From contig JAEUIA010000079.1 of NCBI GenBank assembly GCA_016795245.1, forward strand, positions 1-56,701: 56,701 nucleotides of DNA, in the 5' to 3' direction. The notes under the pieces are model-generated. The model searched no databases and was not told where the DNA came from. It saw only the letters and a program-made list of their open reading frames with translations. Positions 7,606-17,100 of this stretch are shown piece after piece; within the stretch, counting starts at the first letter, position 1, and each line of letters opens with the position of its first letter. Source of the stretch: Planctomycetota bacterium (GTDB lineage Bacteria > Planctomycetota > UBA1135 > GCA-002686595). The translations under genes and the position numbers were made by a program.

Positions 7606-9429
7606 TCAAAGTCGCGGAATCACAGAGACGGCACAATGCACCGCACCCTCGCGGCGCAGGCTTTCGGCCGCCAGGATCGGCACGACCTTCACCCCGGCGC
7701 CCAGGTTGTCCTCGAACACCTTGCGCGCGGCGGCATCGAAGTCCGCGAACAGACCGCCGTAGGCCGGCATGTAGTAGGCGCCTTTCGTGTGGACGCCGTT
7801 GATCGGATTCAGGCTGCGCATGCCCTCGCTCGTGCTCGGGACGCCGACGATGCGAATCCCCTCGTTGGCCAGGGCGCGCGCCACCATCTGGCGTTCGACC
7901 TCGCGGCGGCGCAGAGAGGACAAGTAGGAGACCAGGTGCGGGTCGAGGCCCATCTTGGTGAACGTCTCGGTGTCGGAGCGCTCGGCCGTGAGCACGTCGA
8001 GCGCCAAGAGGAAGCGCTGCACGTTGCCCACGCCGGAATCGACCGGCGATACCGCGAAGTGTTTCGCGAACGACTCGGGAAAGGCGCCGAAGCCGACCGC
8101 GCGCGACGAGAGCACGCCGGCGATGCCTTCCAGGATCAGCGGCCACTGTCCGGCGGCGATGTCGGCGCGCAACTTGGTCACGTCTTCGGCGGCGAGCACC
8201 TTGGCGCGCTCCAGCGCCGGGATGGAACACTCCACCACGAGTCGCGCGGCGGCGGAGGAGTCGTTCATGAACGCGACGAGGCCGTCGGGCGTGGAGCGCA
8301 ACGTCACTTCGTAGTCGACGTGGAACGAAGTCGCCGGCAACACGATGCACCGTTCGACGCCGAACTCGATGCGCAAGGCCTCGAGCACCTGTGCCCGCGT
8401 GAGGCCTAGCGTCATGTTCCGGAACAACTCGGCCTCGCCGACGATCATCTGGCGCTTGCCGGTCTTCGGATCGAGAACCGGGATCAGATCGCCGCCTTGG
8501 AACAGGAGCGGCGATTGTTCGACGCGCCGGCCGGTCGCCGCGAAGGCTTCGAGTGCGAACGTGTCGCCCGGGACGAAACGCGCACCGTCCTCGCCGCGGC
8601 TCGCGTAGCGCGGAACCAGCGTGGCCGTCGAGCGTGTGCCCTTAGATTCGACGATGCCGTTCTTGCCGTTGTCCTGCGCCCATTGACTGACCGCCAGGAA
8701 CTGCGGCAGCAGCGTGAGCGACGAACCGCGCGCGAATTTCCACTCGCTCGCGAGTGCGCGAAAGGACTCCAGGTCCTTGTCCTGGATCGAAGCCACGAAC
8801 GCGACGTTTTCGATCTTGGTCAGCAGCTCGCGTGGCATGTCGACGATGCCGCCGTCGCCTTCGCCGCTGTAGTAGTGCCCCGCGCCGATCTGCAAGCGGA
8901 TGCACTCGATGTCGTGCTCGCCGCTCTCCGTCGCGACCTCGAAGCCCGCGATCGTCGGGCGAAACGCGAAGGTCACGCGGGCAAGGTCTGCGATCACCGC
9001 GTCCGCAGCTTCGCCGGCTGCAAGTCGCTGCGCCACGTACTGCACGACCGAGGAACCGACAGGCGGCGAAAAGTACGTCAACCAGTCGACCGGAAGCCCG
9101 GTCTGGCGCAGCAGATCGAGCTGATCATCGCTCTGGAAACGCGCGTGACCGAGGATCTCGAGGACGCGCACGAGTGTGGCCGGCAATCCGTCGTGCGCGA
9201 GCCGCTTCTGCACCAGTTCAGCCGCGCGCGCGACCTCGGTGCTGCCCGCGGGTGCGAGGATCGGCCACGTGTCGTCCGCGTTCGCGCCGATTCCGGCGCG
9301 GAATCCGCGCAGCGCCGGTCGCTCGACGGCGTACTCGGCTCGGCGGGCGGAGATCGCGAACTCGACCTCGTGCTGTAGGACAGTGACTTCGCCGCAAGCG
9401 GCGACCAGGAGTGCGAGTGCGGCGATCAC
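7606..9429 (-). CDS. Predicted lipoprotein with a pentein (guanidino-group-modifying) fold, PAD-like
   Basis: A short hydrophobic N-terminus ending LLVAAC forms a lipobox, so this is probably a lipoprotein. The C-terminal half carries the spaced motifs of the pentein superfamily (peptidylarginine/agmatine deiminases, amidinotransferases). These are FQGGDLI (about residue 308, compare EGGD), SFHVDYEVTL (about 370, the catalytic-His motif) and a near-terminal GAVHC (about 597), where the Cys would be the nucleophile. At 607 residues it is much longer than agmatine deiminase and closer to protein-arginine deiminases. The reaction is inferred from motifs only. GTG 9429 overlaps the stop of the gene upstream (9426-9833) by four bases, so the two are translationally coupled. 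Confidence 0.6.
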   Translation of the reverse strand: MIAALALLVAACGEVTVLQHEVEFAISARRAEYAVERPALRGFRAGIGANADDTWPILAPAGSTEVARAAELVQKRLAHDGLPATLVRVLEILGHARFQSDDQLDLLRQTGLPVDWLTYFSPPVGSSVVQYVAQRLAAGEAADAVIADLARVTFAFRPTIAGFEVATESGEHDIECIRLQIGAGHYYSGEGDGGIVDMPRELLTKIENVAFVASIQDKDLESFRALASEWKFARGSSLTLLPQFLAVSQWAQDNGKNGIVESKGTRSTATLVPRYASRGEDGARFVPGDTFALEAFAATGRRVEQSPLLFQGGDLIPVLDPKTGKRQMIVGEAELFRNMTLGLTRAQVLEALRIEFGVERCIVLPATSFHVDYEVTLRSTPDGLVAFMNDSSAAARLVVECSIPALERAKVLAAEDVTKLRADIAAGQWPLILEGIAGVLSSRAVGFGAFPESFAKHFAVSPVDSGVGNVQRFLLALDVLTAERSDTETFTKMGLDPHLVSYLSSLRRREVERQMVARALANEGIRIVGVPSTSEGMRSLNPINGVHTKGAYYMPAYGGLFADFDAAARKVFEDNLGAGVKVVPILAAESLRREGAVHCAVSVIPRL

Positions 9430-9833
9430 AGCGGCATCTTCTTGCGCGAGCGCGCGGTGATGAAGAGGTAGACGAGAAACCCGGCGAGCACGATCGTGCC
9501 GATGACGAGCGGCAGGTTCACGGCGCTCGGCGGCTGAAACGACGCGTCCTTCTGCGGCTTCTGTGCCTGCGCATCCGGCATCGCGCTGACAGGCGGCGGG
9601 TCAGGCACGACGATGCGGAACTGCTGCTCGAACGAAGAGCGGATGACGCGGTCGCCCATGCGCTTCAGGAATTCGTCCGGCAGCGCGAGGTCGGCGACCG
9701 TCCCCTTCCCCAGCGGCTGGGCCTTGATGTTGCGCAAGACCTCCTCCTCGATGGAAATCGGAGGCTGGTCGGGAGCCGGCGGAGGAGCCTGCAGCGGTCC
9801 GACCGCGGCGAGCAACGCAAGTTCGAGGATCAT
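9426..9833 (-). CDS. Small membrane-anchored hypothetical protein
   Basis: This 135-residue protein has an N-terminal signal or anchor (MILELALLAAVGPLQA), a Pro-rich segment, a helical central region and a C-terminal transmembrane helix (LPLVIGTIVLAGFLVYLFI, about residues 107-125). A basic tail (ARSRKK) follows, so most of it should be exported with a short cytoplasmic end. It is the first gene of a two-gene unit with the PAD-like lipoprotein, which starts inside its stop codon. A larger frame extends upstream but contains birA antisense sequence. I did not recognise the family. Confidence 0.6.
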   Translation of the reverse strand: MILELALLAAVGPLQAPPPAPDQPPISIEEEVLRNIKAQPLGKGTVADLALPDEFLKRMGDRVIRSSFEQQFRIVVPDPPPVSAMPDAQAQKPQKDASFQPPSAVNLPLVIGTIVLAGFLVYLFITARSRKKMPL

Positions 9834-9910
9834 CGCGCCGAGTTTCGCTTGCGAACGCCCGTGCGTCTGCAACAAAGTCACCCGCGCGGATCTCGAACCC
9901 CGCCCGACCC

Positions 9911-10675
9911 ATGGAATTCCACGTCCAGCGCCACGGAACGATCCCTTCGACCTCGGACGTCGCCTTCGAAGCCCTGCGCGCGGAGACGGCTCGCCACGGC
10001 GACGTGCACGTCGCTTCGGCGCAGACCGCGGGTCGCGGACGCCTGGGCCGCGCCTGGCACAGCGCGCCGGGTGAAGGGTTGTACTCGAGCGTGGTGCTCT
10101 TGCCCGAGCGCGTGTTGTCACCCGCAGGCTTGACGATCGCGGCCGGGTTGGCGGTGCGCGATGCCGTTTTGCAACTCGGTCTCGCGCAGGCGCGCTTGAA
10201 GTGGCCCAACGATCTCGTCGTGCCGGCAGCACACGGCGCGGCGAAACTCGCGGGCATCCTGGTCGAGACGCGCGGACTCGATGCGGCGCGGCCGCACTAT
10301 GTCGTCGGCATCGGCGTCAACGTCGCGCAGCAAGACTTCCCGCGCGAGTTGCTCGCCGAGCGTCCGGTCGCGAGCCTCGCGACTTGTGGCGTGAAAGTCG
10401 ACGTCGAGGCCGTGCTCGCCGCCGTGCTCGCGGCGTTGCGCCTGCGGCTCGCGCAGATCGAGAGCGACGAGCTGGCCCTCACGCGCGACTACTTGGATGC
10501 CACGGGCCTGATGAGCGGTGATGTGCGCGTGGTGACGGGCTCGGCGGAGATCGTCGGCCGCATTCGTGAGTTCGATCTGAAGCGCGGCGTCACGCTCGAA
10601 ACGCGCGCGCATGGCGCTCAAACCGCGCTCCTGGAAGTCGTGCGCGAGATCAGCGCCCTCCACCACGTACACTAG
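9911..10675 (+). CDS. birA: Biotin--[acetyl-CoA-carboxylase] ligase
   Basis: It attaches biotin to the biotin carboxyl carrier domain of acetyl-CoA carboxylase through biotinyl-AMP. At 254 residues it holds only the catalytic and C-terminal domains. The biotin/ATP-binding loop reads TAGRGRLGRAWHS, followed by KWPNDLV and AGILVET and then an SH3-like C-terminal domain. It lacks the N-terminal winged helix of E. coli BirA, so it is a monofunctional ligase and not a repressor. It leads a same-strand run with rph and rdgB. Confidence 0.92.
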   Translation: MEFHVQRHGTIPSTSDVAFEALRAETARHGDVHVASAQTAGRGRLGRAWHSAPGEGLYSSVVLLPERVLSPAGLTIAAGLAVRDAVLQLGLAQARLKWPNDLVVPAAHGAAKLAGILVETRGLDAARPHYVVGIGVNVAQQDFPRELLAERPVASLATCGVKVDVEAVLAAVLAALRLRLAQIESDELALTRDYLDATGLMSGDVRVVTGSAEIVGRIREFDLKRGVTLETRAHGAQTALLEVVREISALHHVH

Positions 10676-10702
10676 AAGCCCCCCCACCTGGAGAATTCGA
10701 CG

Positions 10703-11425
10703 ATGCCCCGACCCGACGGCCGCAATCCCGGCGATTTGCGCCCCATCTCATTCCAACGCGGTTTCACGAACCGCGCACCCGGATCCGTGCTGGCTTCCTT
10801 CGGCAACACGAAAGTGCTCGTGACCGCGATGGCGACGGACGGCGTGCCGCCGTTCTTGCAAGGGCGCGGCAAAGGCTGGTTGACGGCTGAATACGCGATG
10901 CTCCCGTCGTCGACCGAGACGCGCAAGTCGCGCGATCGCGTGCATTCGGTGGACGGTCGCTCGGTCGAGATCCAGCGCTTGATCTCGCGCTCGTTGCGCG
11001 GCGTCATGGATTTGACGCAGATGACCGAGCGCACGATCTGGATCGATTGCGACGTGATCCAAGCCGACGGCGGCACGCGCACGTGCGCGATCAGCGGCGC
11101 CTACGTCGCGCTGCACGATCTGTTGATGCACATGGACGGGAAGCGCGTGCTGCGCGGTTGGCCGTTGAGGAGCCCGATCGGCGCGGTTTCGGTCGGCGTC
11201 GTCGGCAAGGAGATCTTGTGCGATCTGTCCTACGTCGAAGACAGCAAGGCCGAGACCGACATGAACCTGGTCATGACCGGCGAAGGCAAGTTCATCGAAG
11301 TGCAAGGCTCGGCTGAGGGTGCGCCCTTCGACCGCGAGGAGCTGACCGGCATGCTCGAGATCGGCGAGGCCGCGATTCGCCGCATTTTCGAGGCCCAAAA
11401 GGCCGCCCTCGCGACGGCGAAGTGA
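10703..11425 (+). CDS. rph: Ribonuclease PH
   Basis: This phosphorolytic 3'-5' exoribonuclease trims tRNA 3' ends. Its 240 residues match the family. It begins RPDGRNPGDLRPISFQRGF and carries GKTKVLVT-like (GNTKVLVTAM), GWLTAEYAMLPSST and the conserved Arg-rich segment SVEIQRLISRSLRG. Later come CDVIQADGGTRTCAI and the acidic metal-site motif DLSYVEDSKAETDMN. The stop overlaps the GTG start of rdgB by four bases, the common rph-rdgB coupling. Confidence 0.97.
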   Translation: MPRPDGRNPGDLRPISFQRGFTNRAPGSVLASFGNTKVLVTAMATDGVPPFLQGRGKGWLTAEYAMLPSSTETRKSRDRVHSVDGRSVEIQRLISRSLRGVMDLTQMTERTIWIDCDVIQADGGTRTCAISGAYVALHDLLMHMDGKRVLRGWPLRSPIGAVSVGVVGKEILCDLSYVEDSKAETDMNLVMTGEGKFIEVQGSAEGAPFDREELTGMLEIGEAAIRRIFEAQKAALATAK

Positions 11426-12060
11426 CCCGCCGCGTGAAGCTCCTCGTCGCCAGCAGCAACGCGAAGAAATTGCGCGAGCTGACGGCGCAGTTGCTGCACG
11501 TGGATGTGACGCTCGTGACGCCGAGCGATGTCGGTGGCTTGCCGGAAGTCGTCGAAGACCAATCCACGTTCCGCGGCAACGCCGCCAAGAAGGCCGTTTC
11601 CGCCGCGCGCGCGAGCGGGTTGTGGTCGCTGGCGGATGACTCGGGGCTCGAAGTCGAAGCGTTGAACGGCGCACCCGGTGTGCTGTCCGCGCGCTTCGGC
11701 GGCGCGCACGGCGACGACACCGCGAACAATGCGCTGCTGCTCGAGAAGTTGCGCGGACTGCCCTTCTCGCAGCGCAACGCGCGCTTCGTGTGCGCGCTCG
11801 CACTCGCCCGCCCCGACGGTTCGCTGGCACTCGAGATCGAAGGCACGGCGCATGGACGTATCCTCGACGCCCCGCGCGGCACACACGACTTCGGCTACGA
11901 CCCGCTCTTCCTATTTATCGAGAAGGGTTACGCCGAAACCGACCGCGTCTTCGCCGAGATGGAGCCGCACGAGAAGGCCCGCGTGAGCCACCGCGGTCGC
12001 GCGTTGCGGGAGTTCGCGGAGCGGCTGCCGGGTGTGCTTGCCCGCTCTTCGGCGGGCTGA
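11422..12060 (+). CDS. rdgB: XTP/dITP diphosphatase (non-canonical purine NTP pyrophosphatase)
   Basis: It hydrolyses dITP, XTP and dXTP to monophosphates, keeping deaminated purines out of nucleic acids. At 212 residues it has the motif order LLVASSNAKKLREL (SNxxKxxE-type), LADDSGLEVEALNGAPGVLSARF and GTHDFGYDPLF near the C-terminus, then an ending with SHRGRALREF. GTG 11422 overlaps the rph stop (GTGA), so it is translationally coupled to rph. Confidence 0.95.
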   Translation: MTRRVKLLVASSNAKKLRELTAQLLHVDVTLVTPSDVGGLPEVVEDQSTFRGNAAKKAVSAARASGLWSLADDSGLEVEALNGAPGVLSARFGGAHGDDTANNALLLEKLRGLPFSQRNARFVCALALARPDGSLALEIEGTAHGRILDAPRGTHDFGYDPLFLFIEKGYAETDRVFAEMEPHEKARVSHRGRALREFAERLPGVLARSSAG

Positions 12061-12164
12061 CGCGACTTTTCTGCGCAATTCCGCGCCACGGATTCGCCGC
12101 GCCGGCGCTGGAACTCGTGTGGGCGGGTCGGCCGCCTGCACGATCGTCGGCAGAGAGGACACCC

Positions 12165-13418
12165 ATGCAACATTCCAAGCACTTTGTGCATTCCGGCCTG
12201 CGACTCGCAGGCGTCATCGCGTTGGCGGCAACTTCGTTCGCCGATCAGCTGTTCGTCGGGAGTTCGAACACCGCCGTGGCGAAAGTCGAGGCCGCCGGCG
12301 GAGGGTTCGAGATCGTAACGGCATGCGGCGGCATACCGCAGGCGTCCGTGATCGACGGCAGCCGGTTGTTCGTCGCCGGTTCGGGCGGACACATCTACTT
12401 GATCGATGTGACGATCGGCACGGTGGTGCAGTTCGCTTCCGTGTTCAACGAAGTGCGCGGGCTGTCGGTTCGCGGCAACGAACTGCTGGTCGCAGGCGGG
12501 ACCCATCCGACCCTCCACCGCCTCGACAAAGCGTCGGGCGCGGCGCTCGGATCGTTCACGCTGCCGCACACCGCCACCGCCACGGTGCTCGTCGGTGACA
12601 GGCTGTTCGTAGGGTCCGCCACGGGACTGATCACCGGACTCGATCTCACCGGCGGTCCGGCGACGACGCTCGGGTCGTGCACCGGCGCGATCTCGGCGAT
12701 GACCGCTGACGCGACGCATCTGATCGTCGGAACTGAATCCGGCTGGGTCTTCAGGATGAACATGACGGGCGGCGCGCTCGATGCGTTCTTCACGGTCGAC
12801 AGCGACTGCAAGGCGCTGGCGGTCCACAGCGGATCGCTGCTCATCGCGGGCACGAACGGCCGCGTCTTGCGCGTGAACCGCATGAGCGGCATGTCACAGG
12901 GCTCCATGCAGTGGAACTTCGACATCGCCACGCTCGCGGTCGCGCGCACCGACCCGGGCGAGAGCGCGGCATTCGGCGCCGCTTGCCCGTGTGCCAACAC
13001 CGACTTGCTCGGAGGCTGCGCGAACAGCACGCAAGTCGGCGCGTACCTGGGCGGCAGCGGCAGCGCGAGTGTCACTGCCGACGATCTCACGCTGTCGATT
13101 TTCAATCTGCCGCCCAATTCCTTCGGGCGTCTCTTCATGGGGACGTCGATGGCCCCTGTTGCGTTCGGCGACGGTCGCCTCGCTGTCAACGGCAGCGGCC
13201 AAGGTCTGGTGCGCTTCCCGGTGTTGAACTCAGGTCAGGATGGTCGACTCGACTACGGCCCCGGTCTGCGCGCGTTCGCGGCGACGAACTTCGGGCCCGG
13301 TTCTCAATTCACCGCCGGTTCGATTCGCAGTTTCCAGGCCTATTACCGCGACAATTCCGGTCCGTGCGGAAGCGGCTTCAACACGACGAACGCGTGGAGA
13401 GTCTCTCTCACTCCCTGA
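12165..13418 (+). CDS. Secreted beta-propeller protein with planctomycete C-terminal module
   Basis: I chose ATG 12165 because AGAGAGGA lies just upstream and a signal peptide follows (to about residue 28, TSFADQ). Residues of about 28-265 hold repeats resembling WD/PQQ propeller blades (DQLFVGSSN, SRLFVAGSGGHIYLID, DRLFVGSATGLITGLD). The C-terminal 150 residues carry CPCANTDLLGGCANS, a GSGSASVTADDLTL core, YYRDNSGPCGSGFNTTNAW and a terminal beta strand. This module recurs in extracellular planctomycete proteins and may act in sorting or cell-surface attachment (inference). The gene is followed by a strong terminator. The ligand is unknown. Confidence 0.8.
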   Translation: MQHSKHFVHSGLRLAGVIALAATSFADQLFVGSSNTAVAKVEAAGGGFEIVTACGGIPQASVIDGSRLFVAGSGGHIYLIDVTIGTVVQFASVFNEVRGLSVRGNELLVAGGTHPTLHRLDKASGAALGSFTLPHTATATVLVGDRLFVGSATGLITGLDLTGGPATTLGSCTGAISAMTADATHLIVGTESGWVFRMNMTGGALDAFFTVDSDCKALAVHSGSLLIAGTNGRVLRVNRMSGMSQGSMQWNFDIATLAVARTDPGESAAFGAACPCANTDLLGGCANSTQVGAYLGGSGSASVTADDLTLSIFNLPPNSFGRLFMGTSMAPVAFGDGRLAVNGSGQGLVRFPVLNSGQDGRLDYGPGLRAFAATNFGPGSQFTAGSIRSFQAYYRDNSGPCGSGFNTTNAWRVSLTP

Positions 13419-13443
13419 TCGCGCAAGCGAGCGTGTGGAGCGC

Positions 13444-13477
13444 GGGACCCGATCTTCGTGGAGAAAGATCGGGTCCC
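13444..13477. terminator. Strong hairpin between convergent genes
   Basis: GGGACCCGATCTT (13444-13456) pairs perfectly with AAGATCGGGTCCC (13465-13477) around an 8-base loop, followed by ATTTCAAT. It lies between convergent genes ending at 13418 and 13481, so it can serve both strands. Confidence 0.8.
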
Positions 13478-13480
13478 ATT

Positions 13481-14053
13481 TCAATCGCGCTCCAGCAGGA
13501 TCGCGAGCTTCGCCATCGCACGCGACAAGAGCGCGCGCGTCGCCAGCTCCGTCTTGTCCATCGTGCGCGCAACCTCGGCATGCGACAGACCTGCGACGCG
13601 CGCGAGCAAGATCACGCGCCGATGATCTTCCGAGAGCTCGGCGAAAGCCGCTTCGAGTCGGGCGATGTCCTCGCGCGCCGACACGATGCGGCTAGGCGTC
13701 AGGAGCGTGCGGCACGCCTCAGCTGCGCCGCGGTCGACATCGACGTCGTGGGCGGCTTCGCGTGCGACGTCACGTCGGTCGCGCTTCCAGAATCTAGCTC
13801 GGTCGCGGATCTTGTTCTCCGCGCGCTTCATGAGCCAGGCGCGCAGACCTTCGTCGGTCCCGTGAAACTGATCCGCGTGCTCGAGCGCCTCGCGCACGAC
13901 GGACTGCGCAATGTCGATGCTGCCTTCGCGCGCACGCAACGCCCGTCCCAGGCGCAATCGCACGTACGCGTGCAGAGTATCGACGTGCGCGGCAATGCGA
14001 TCGGGATCGCCGCGCGCCGCGTCCCCGGTCTCCGTGGATTCGACGTTCTCCAT
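13481..14053 (-). CDS. ECF-type RNA polymerase sigma factor
   Basis: A 190-residue sigma factor starting MENVES. Region 2 reads ALRAREGSIDIAQSVVREALEH and FRAWLMKRAENKIRDRARFWKRDRRD-like. Region 4 reads SEDHRRVILLARVAGLSHAEVARTM with a helix-turn-helix and ends in RALLSRAMAKLAILLERD. The weakly conserved 'DIAQSV' segment is typical of planctomycete ECF factors. It is divergent from the neighbouring Ser/Thr kinase (start 14107) across 53 bases. ECF groups partnered with Ser/Thr kinases in place of anti-sigma factors are known in Planctomycetes, so the kinase is a plausible regulator. Confidence 0.85.
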   Translation of the reverse strand: MENVESTETGDAARGDPDRIAAHVDTLHAYVRLRLGRALRAREGSIDIAQSVVREALEHADQFHGTDEGLRAWLMKRAENKIRDRARFWKRDRRDVAREAAHDVDVDRGAAEACRTLLTPSRIVSAREDIARLEAAFAELSEDHRRVILLARVAGLSHAEVARTMDKTELATRALLSRAMAKLAILLERD

Positions 14054-14106
14054 GCAGTGAAAGCGTATCCCGATTCGGCCGTCGAGTACCTTGGCGTGGT
14101 CGTCAA

Positions 14107-17100
14107 ATGAACACGGACAACGATTTCGAGAGCCTGCTGTCCGAGTGCGTGGCCCGCTTCGAGCGCGAAGGGCCGTCGGCGCTGGAGGAATGCTGTGCGC
14201 GCCATCCGGCTTCGGAAACGCGCTTGCGGCAGGCCGTCGCACGCCTGCATGCGAGCGGGCTCCTGGCGCGCGAGCCCGACGCACCGTTGCCCGCCACTTT
14301 GGGCGACTACGAAATCCTGGCGCGCCTCGGGCGCGGCGGCATGGGCGTCGTGTACCTCGTGCGCGAACCAAGAACGCGCGAGCGCGTCGCGATCAAGCTC
14401 GGTCCCGCTCCGCTCGAAGCCGGCGATCGGACGACCGCACGTTTCGAGCGCGAGATGCAGGCATTGAAAGGCCTCGTGCACCCACACCTGGTGCGCGTGC
14501 GCGACGTCGGAACGATCGATGGTCGCCCGTACTACACGATGGATTTCATCGCCGGCGCGACGGTTGAAGAGATTCTCGCCACGTTGCGCGCAGGTGCAGG
14601 CGGACTGGCGGCGCGTGACGTGTCGGAGGCCCGCCGCGTCGTCCGCGCCGGGATCGCCAGGTTCACTCCCGACCAAAGCCAGCCGGACGCCGACGGATTC
14701 ACGACCGCCGGCCGGACTTGGATCGAGTTCGCGTGCCGAGTTGTACTCGACGCAGCGCGCGCACTCGCCTATGTGCACGCCCAAGGCATCGTGCACCGCG
14801 ACGTCAAGCCGTCCAACATCATCATCGACGGCACAGGGCGCGCCTCGGTTTTCGATCTGGGCCTAGCCCACGTCGAGGACGGCCCGCGCATCACGCGCAG
14901 CAACGAGTTCGCGGGAACACCGCACTACGTCGCGCCCGAAGTCGCCCGCGGCAGCGCGCGTTCGGCAACTCCGCGCTCCGATGTGTTCGCCTTGGGTGTG
15001 ACGCTGTTCGAGTTGTTGACGCTGACTCCGCCGTTCGACGGCCCGAACGCGACGCAGGTTCTGGCTGCGATCTCCGAACACGAAGCCCCATCCCCGCGCC
15101 GCATCGATGCGGAATTGTCGCGCGATCTGGAGACGATCTGCGCTACGGCGCTGGCCCGCGACCCGGAGCGACGCTATTCGTCGATGGACGATTTCGCCGC
15201 TGATTTGGAGCGTTTTCTTGCATTCCGACCGGTGCGAGCGCGCCCCGCGGGTTCGCTCACCCGCGCCTTGCGCTTTGCTCGCCGTCGACCGGCGGCGGCA
15301 GCGGCGATCGGATTGTTGGCGGTGATCGCGATCGGATTGCCGACTGGTCTCGCCGTCGCGAATCGCTCGATCCGCTACGAACGCGATCGCGCCGAGCACG
15401 CCGCCGACGAGGCGACGGACCAGGCACGCATCAGCGGACGAGTCAGCGCTTTCCTGGTCGACCTGTTCCGCACTTCGGGCGCGCGCGCCGATTCGATGAC
15501 TGCGGCGGAGATCGTCGAGCGCGGGTCGCGGACGGCAGAAGGCGACTTCTCCGACGAACCGCTCGTGCGCGCCGCTCTGCTGGAAGCGTTGGGTCGTGTG
15601 CAGGCGAATGCGGGGGCGGAGGACAAGGGGTTGCAGCTCTTGGACCGTTCGCTGGCGATCCGCCAGCGCGAGTTGGGCGAAACGCACGCCGATACGGCGC
15701 GCACGCTGCATGCGATCGGCGCCATCCACTTGCGACGGGGCGACCTCGGACACGCGCGGCGGTTGTTCGAACGCGCGCTCGCGGCGCTCACAGGCGCGCC
15801 CTTCGCGACGCCGGCGGACGAAGCACTGCTGCGCTCCGATCTGGGAGATGCATGTTTGCGCGCGGGCGACATTGAACTCGCGCTACACCACCTCACGCGC
15901 GCGCTCGAAATCGAGCGCGCGGACGCGGCGACGTCCAAGTCTTCGCTGACGCGCGTTCTCGAGCTATTGGGCCGCGCTCAACTCGCTGCCGGTGCGCTCA
16001 ACGAGGCTGCGACCAGCTTGACAGCGGCGCGTGAAGCGCTGCGCAGGGCGCTCATTCCTGATCTGGAGGCCCGTCGGCGCGTGCTGCTCGCACTGGCCGA
16101 TGTCGCTCGCGCCCAAGGTCATTACGCTGCGGCCGAAGCGCTGCAGGTCGAAGCCGGGGCTGCCCCCCCAGCAGCACCGTCAGCGGCGAGTGAGATCGAG
16201 TGGACCGTCGCTGACTCCGCCGAGTTGCTCGCGTTGTTTGCGCCGCCTTGGAAGTCCCAGTACGACCGCGCGTTCCAGCGCGGCATCACGACGCTGCAAG
16301 CCCGCGATCACTCGGCTGCAGAGCAGGCCTTCCGTGAGTGCCTCACCCTCCGTCCGCGCGACGCCGTCTGCGCGTACAACATGGCGTGCGTGAACACTCT
16401 CGCGGGCTCGATCGAGAGCGGCTTGGAGTGGCTCAAGCGCGCCGCCGAGTTCGGCGGCGGGCGTTCGCCGACGCTGTTGGCTGTGGCGGAGCGCGACAAC
16501 GAAACGGCGCTGCTGCGCGCCGATCCGCGCGGCGTCCTGGTGCTGGAACAGATGCGCCGCGATGCAGAAGCGCCCGTTGCTCCGGCCCGCCTCGTCTTGC
16601 CGGAGGGCGCGCCGCCGGTCGACGGACGGCCGTTGGTGGTGTTGTTGTGCGACGAACCGACGGGCACTGCGAGCGTCGACTCGTTCGATTGGGAAGCCGC
16701 CGCGCGTGCGCATGATTGCGCGTTGCTCATCCCGTCGCCCCGACACGTCTCGGGCGCAACGCCCTCCGTGCGCGCAGTGTGGGTCGACTCGGTCGCTGAT
16801 TTTTCCAATCGACCGTGGGCCTACGAGGAACCTGTGGTCGCCGAGATCTTCAGCGCGATCGAAAGACGCGGCATCGACAGCACGCGCGTATTCCTGGTCG
16901 CGACCGATAGCGGCGCGCAGGTAGCCTTCGACCTCGCTTGTCGCGCGCCTGGAATCGTGCGCGGCGTGCTGATCGCGGACGGCCCCATCCATCCGTCCTT
17001 GTCCCTGGCCGGCGCGCGCGCCGCGTCCGCCGCGGGCTCGATCGTGCGCCTGGTCCACACCGACGATTCGGGCGTGAACGCCGAACGGCGCATCGAACTC

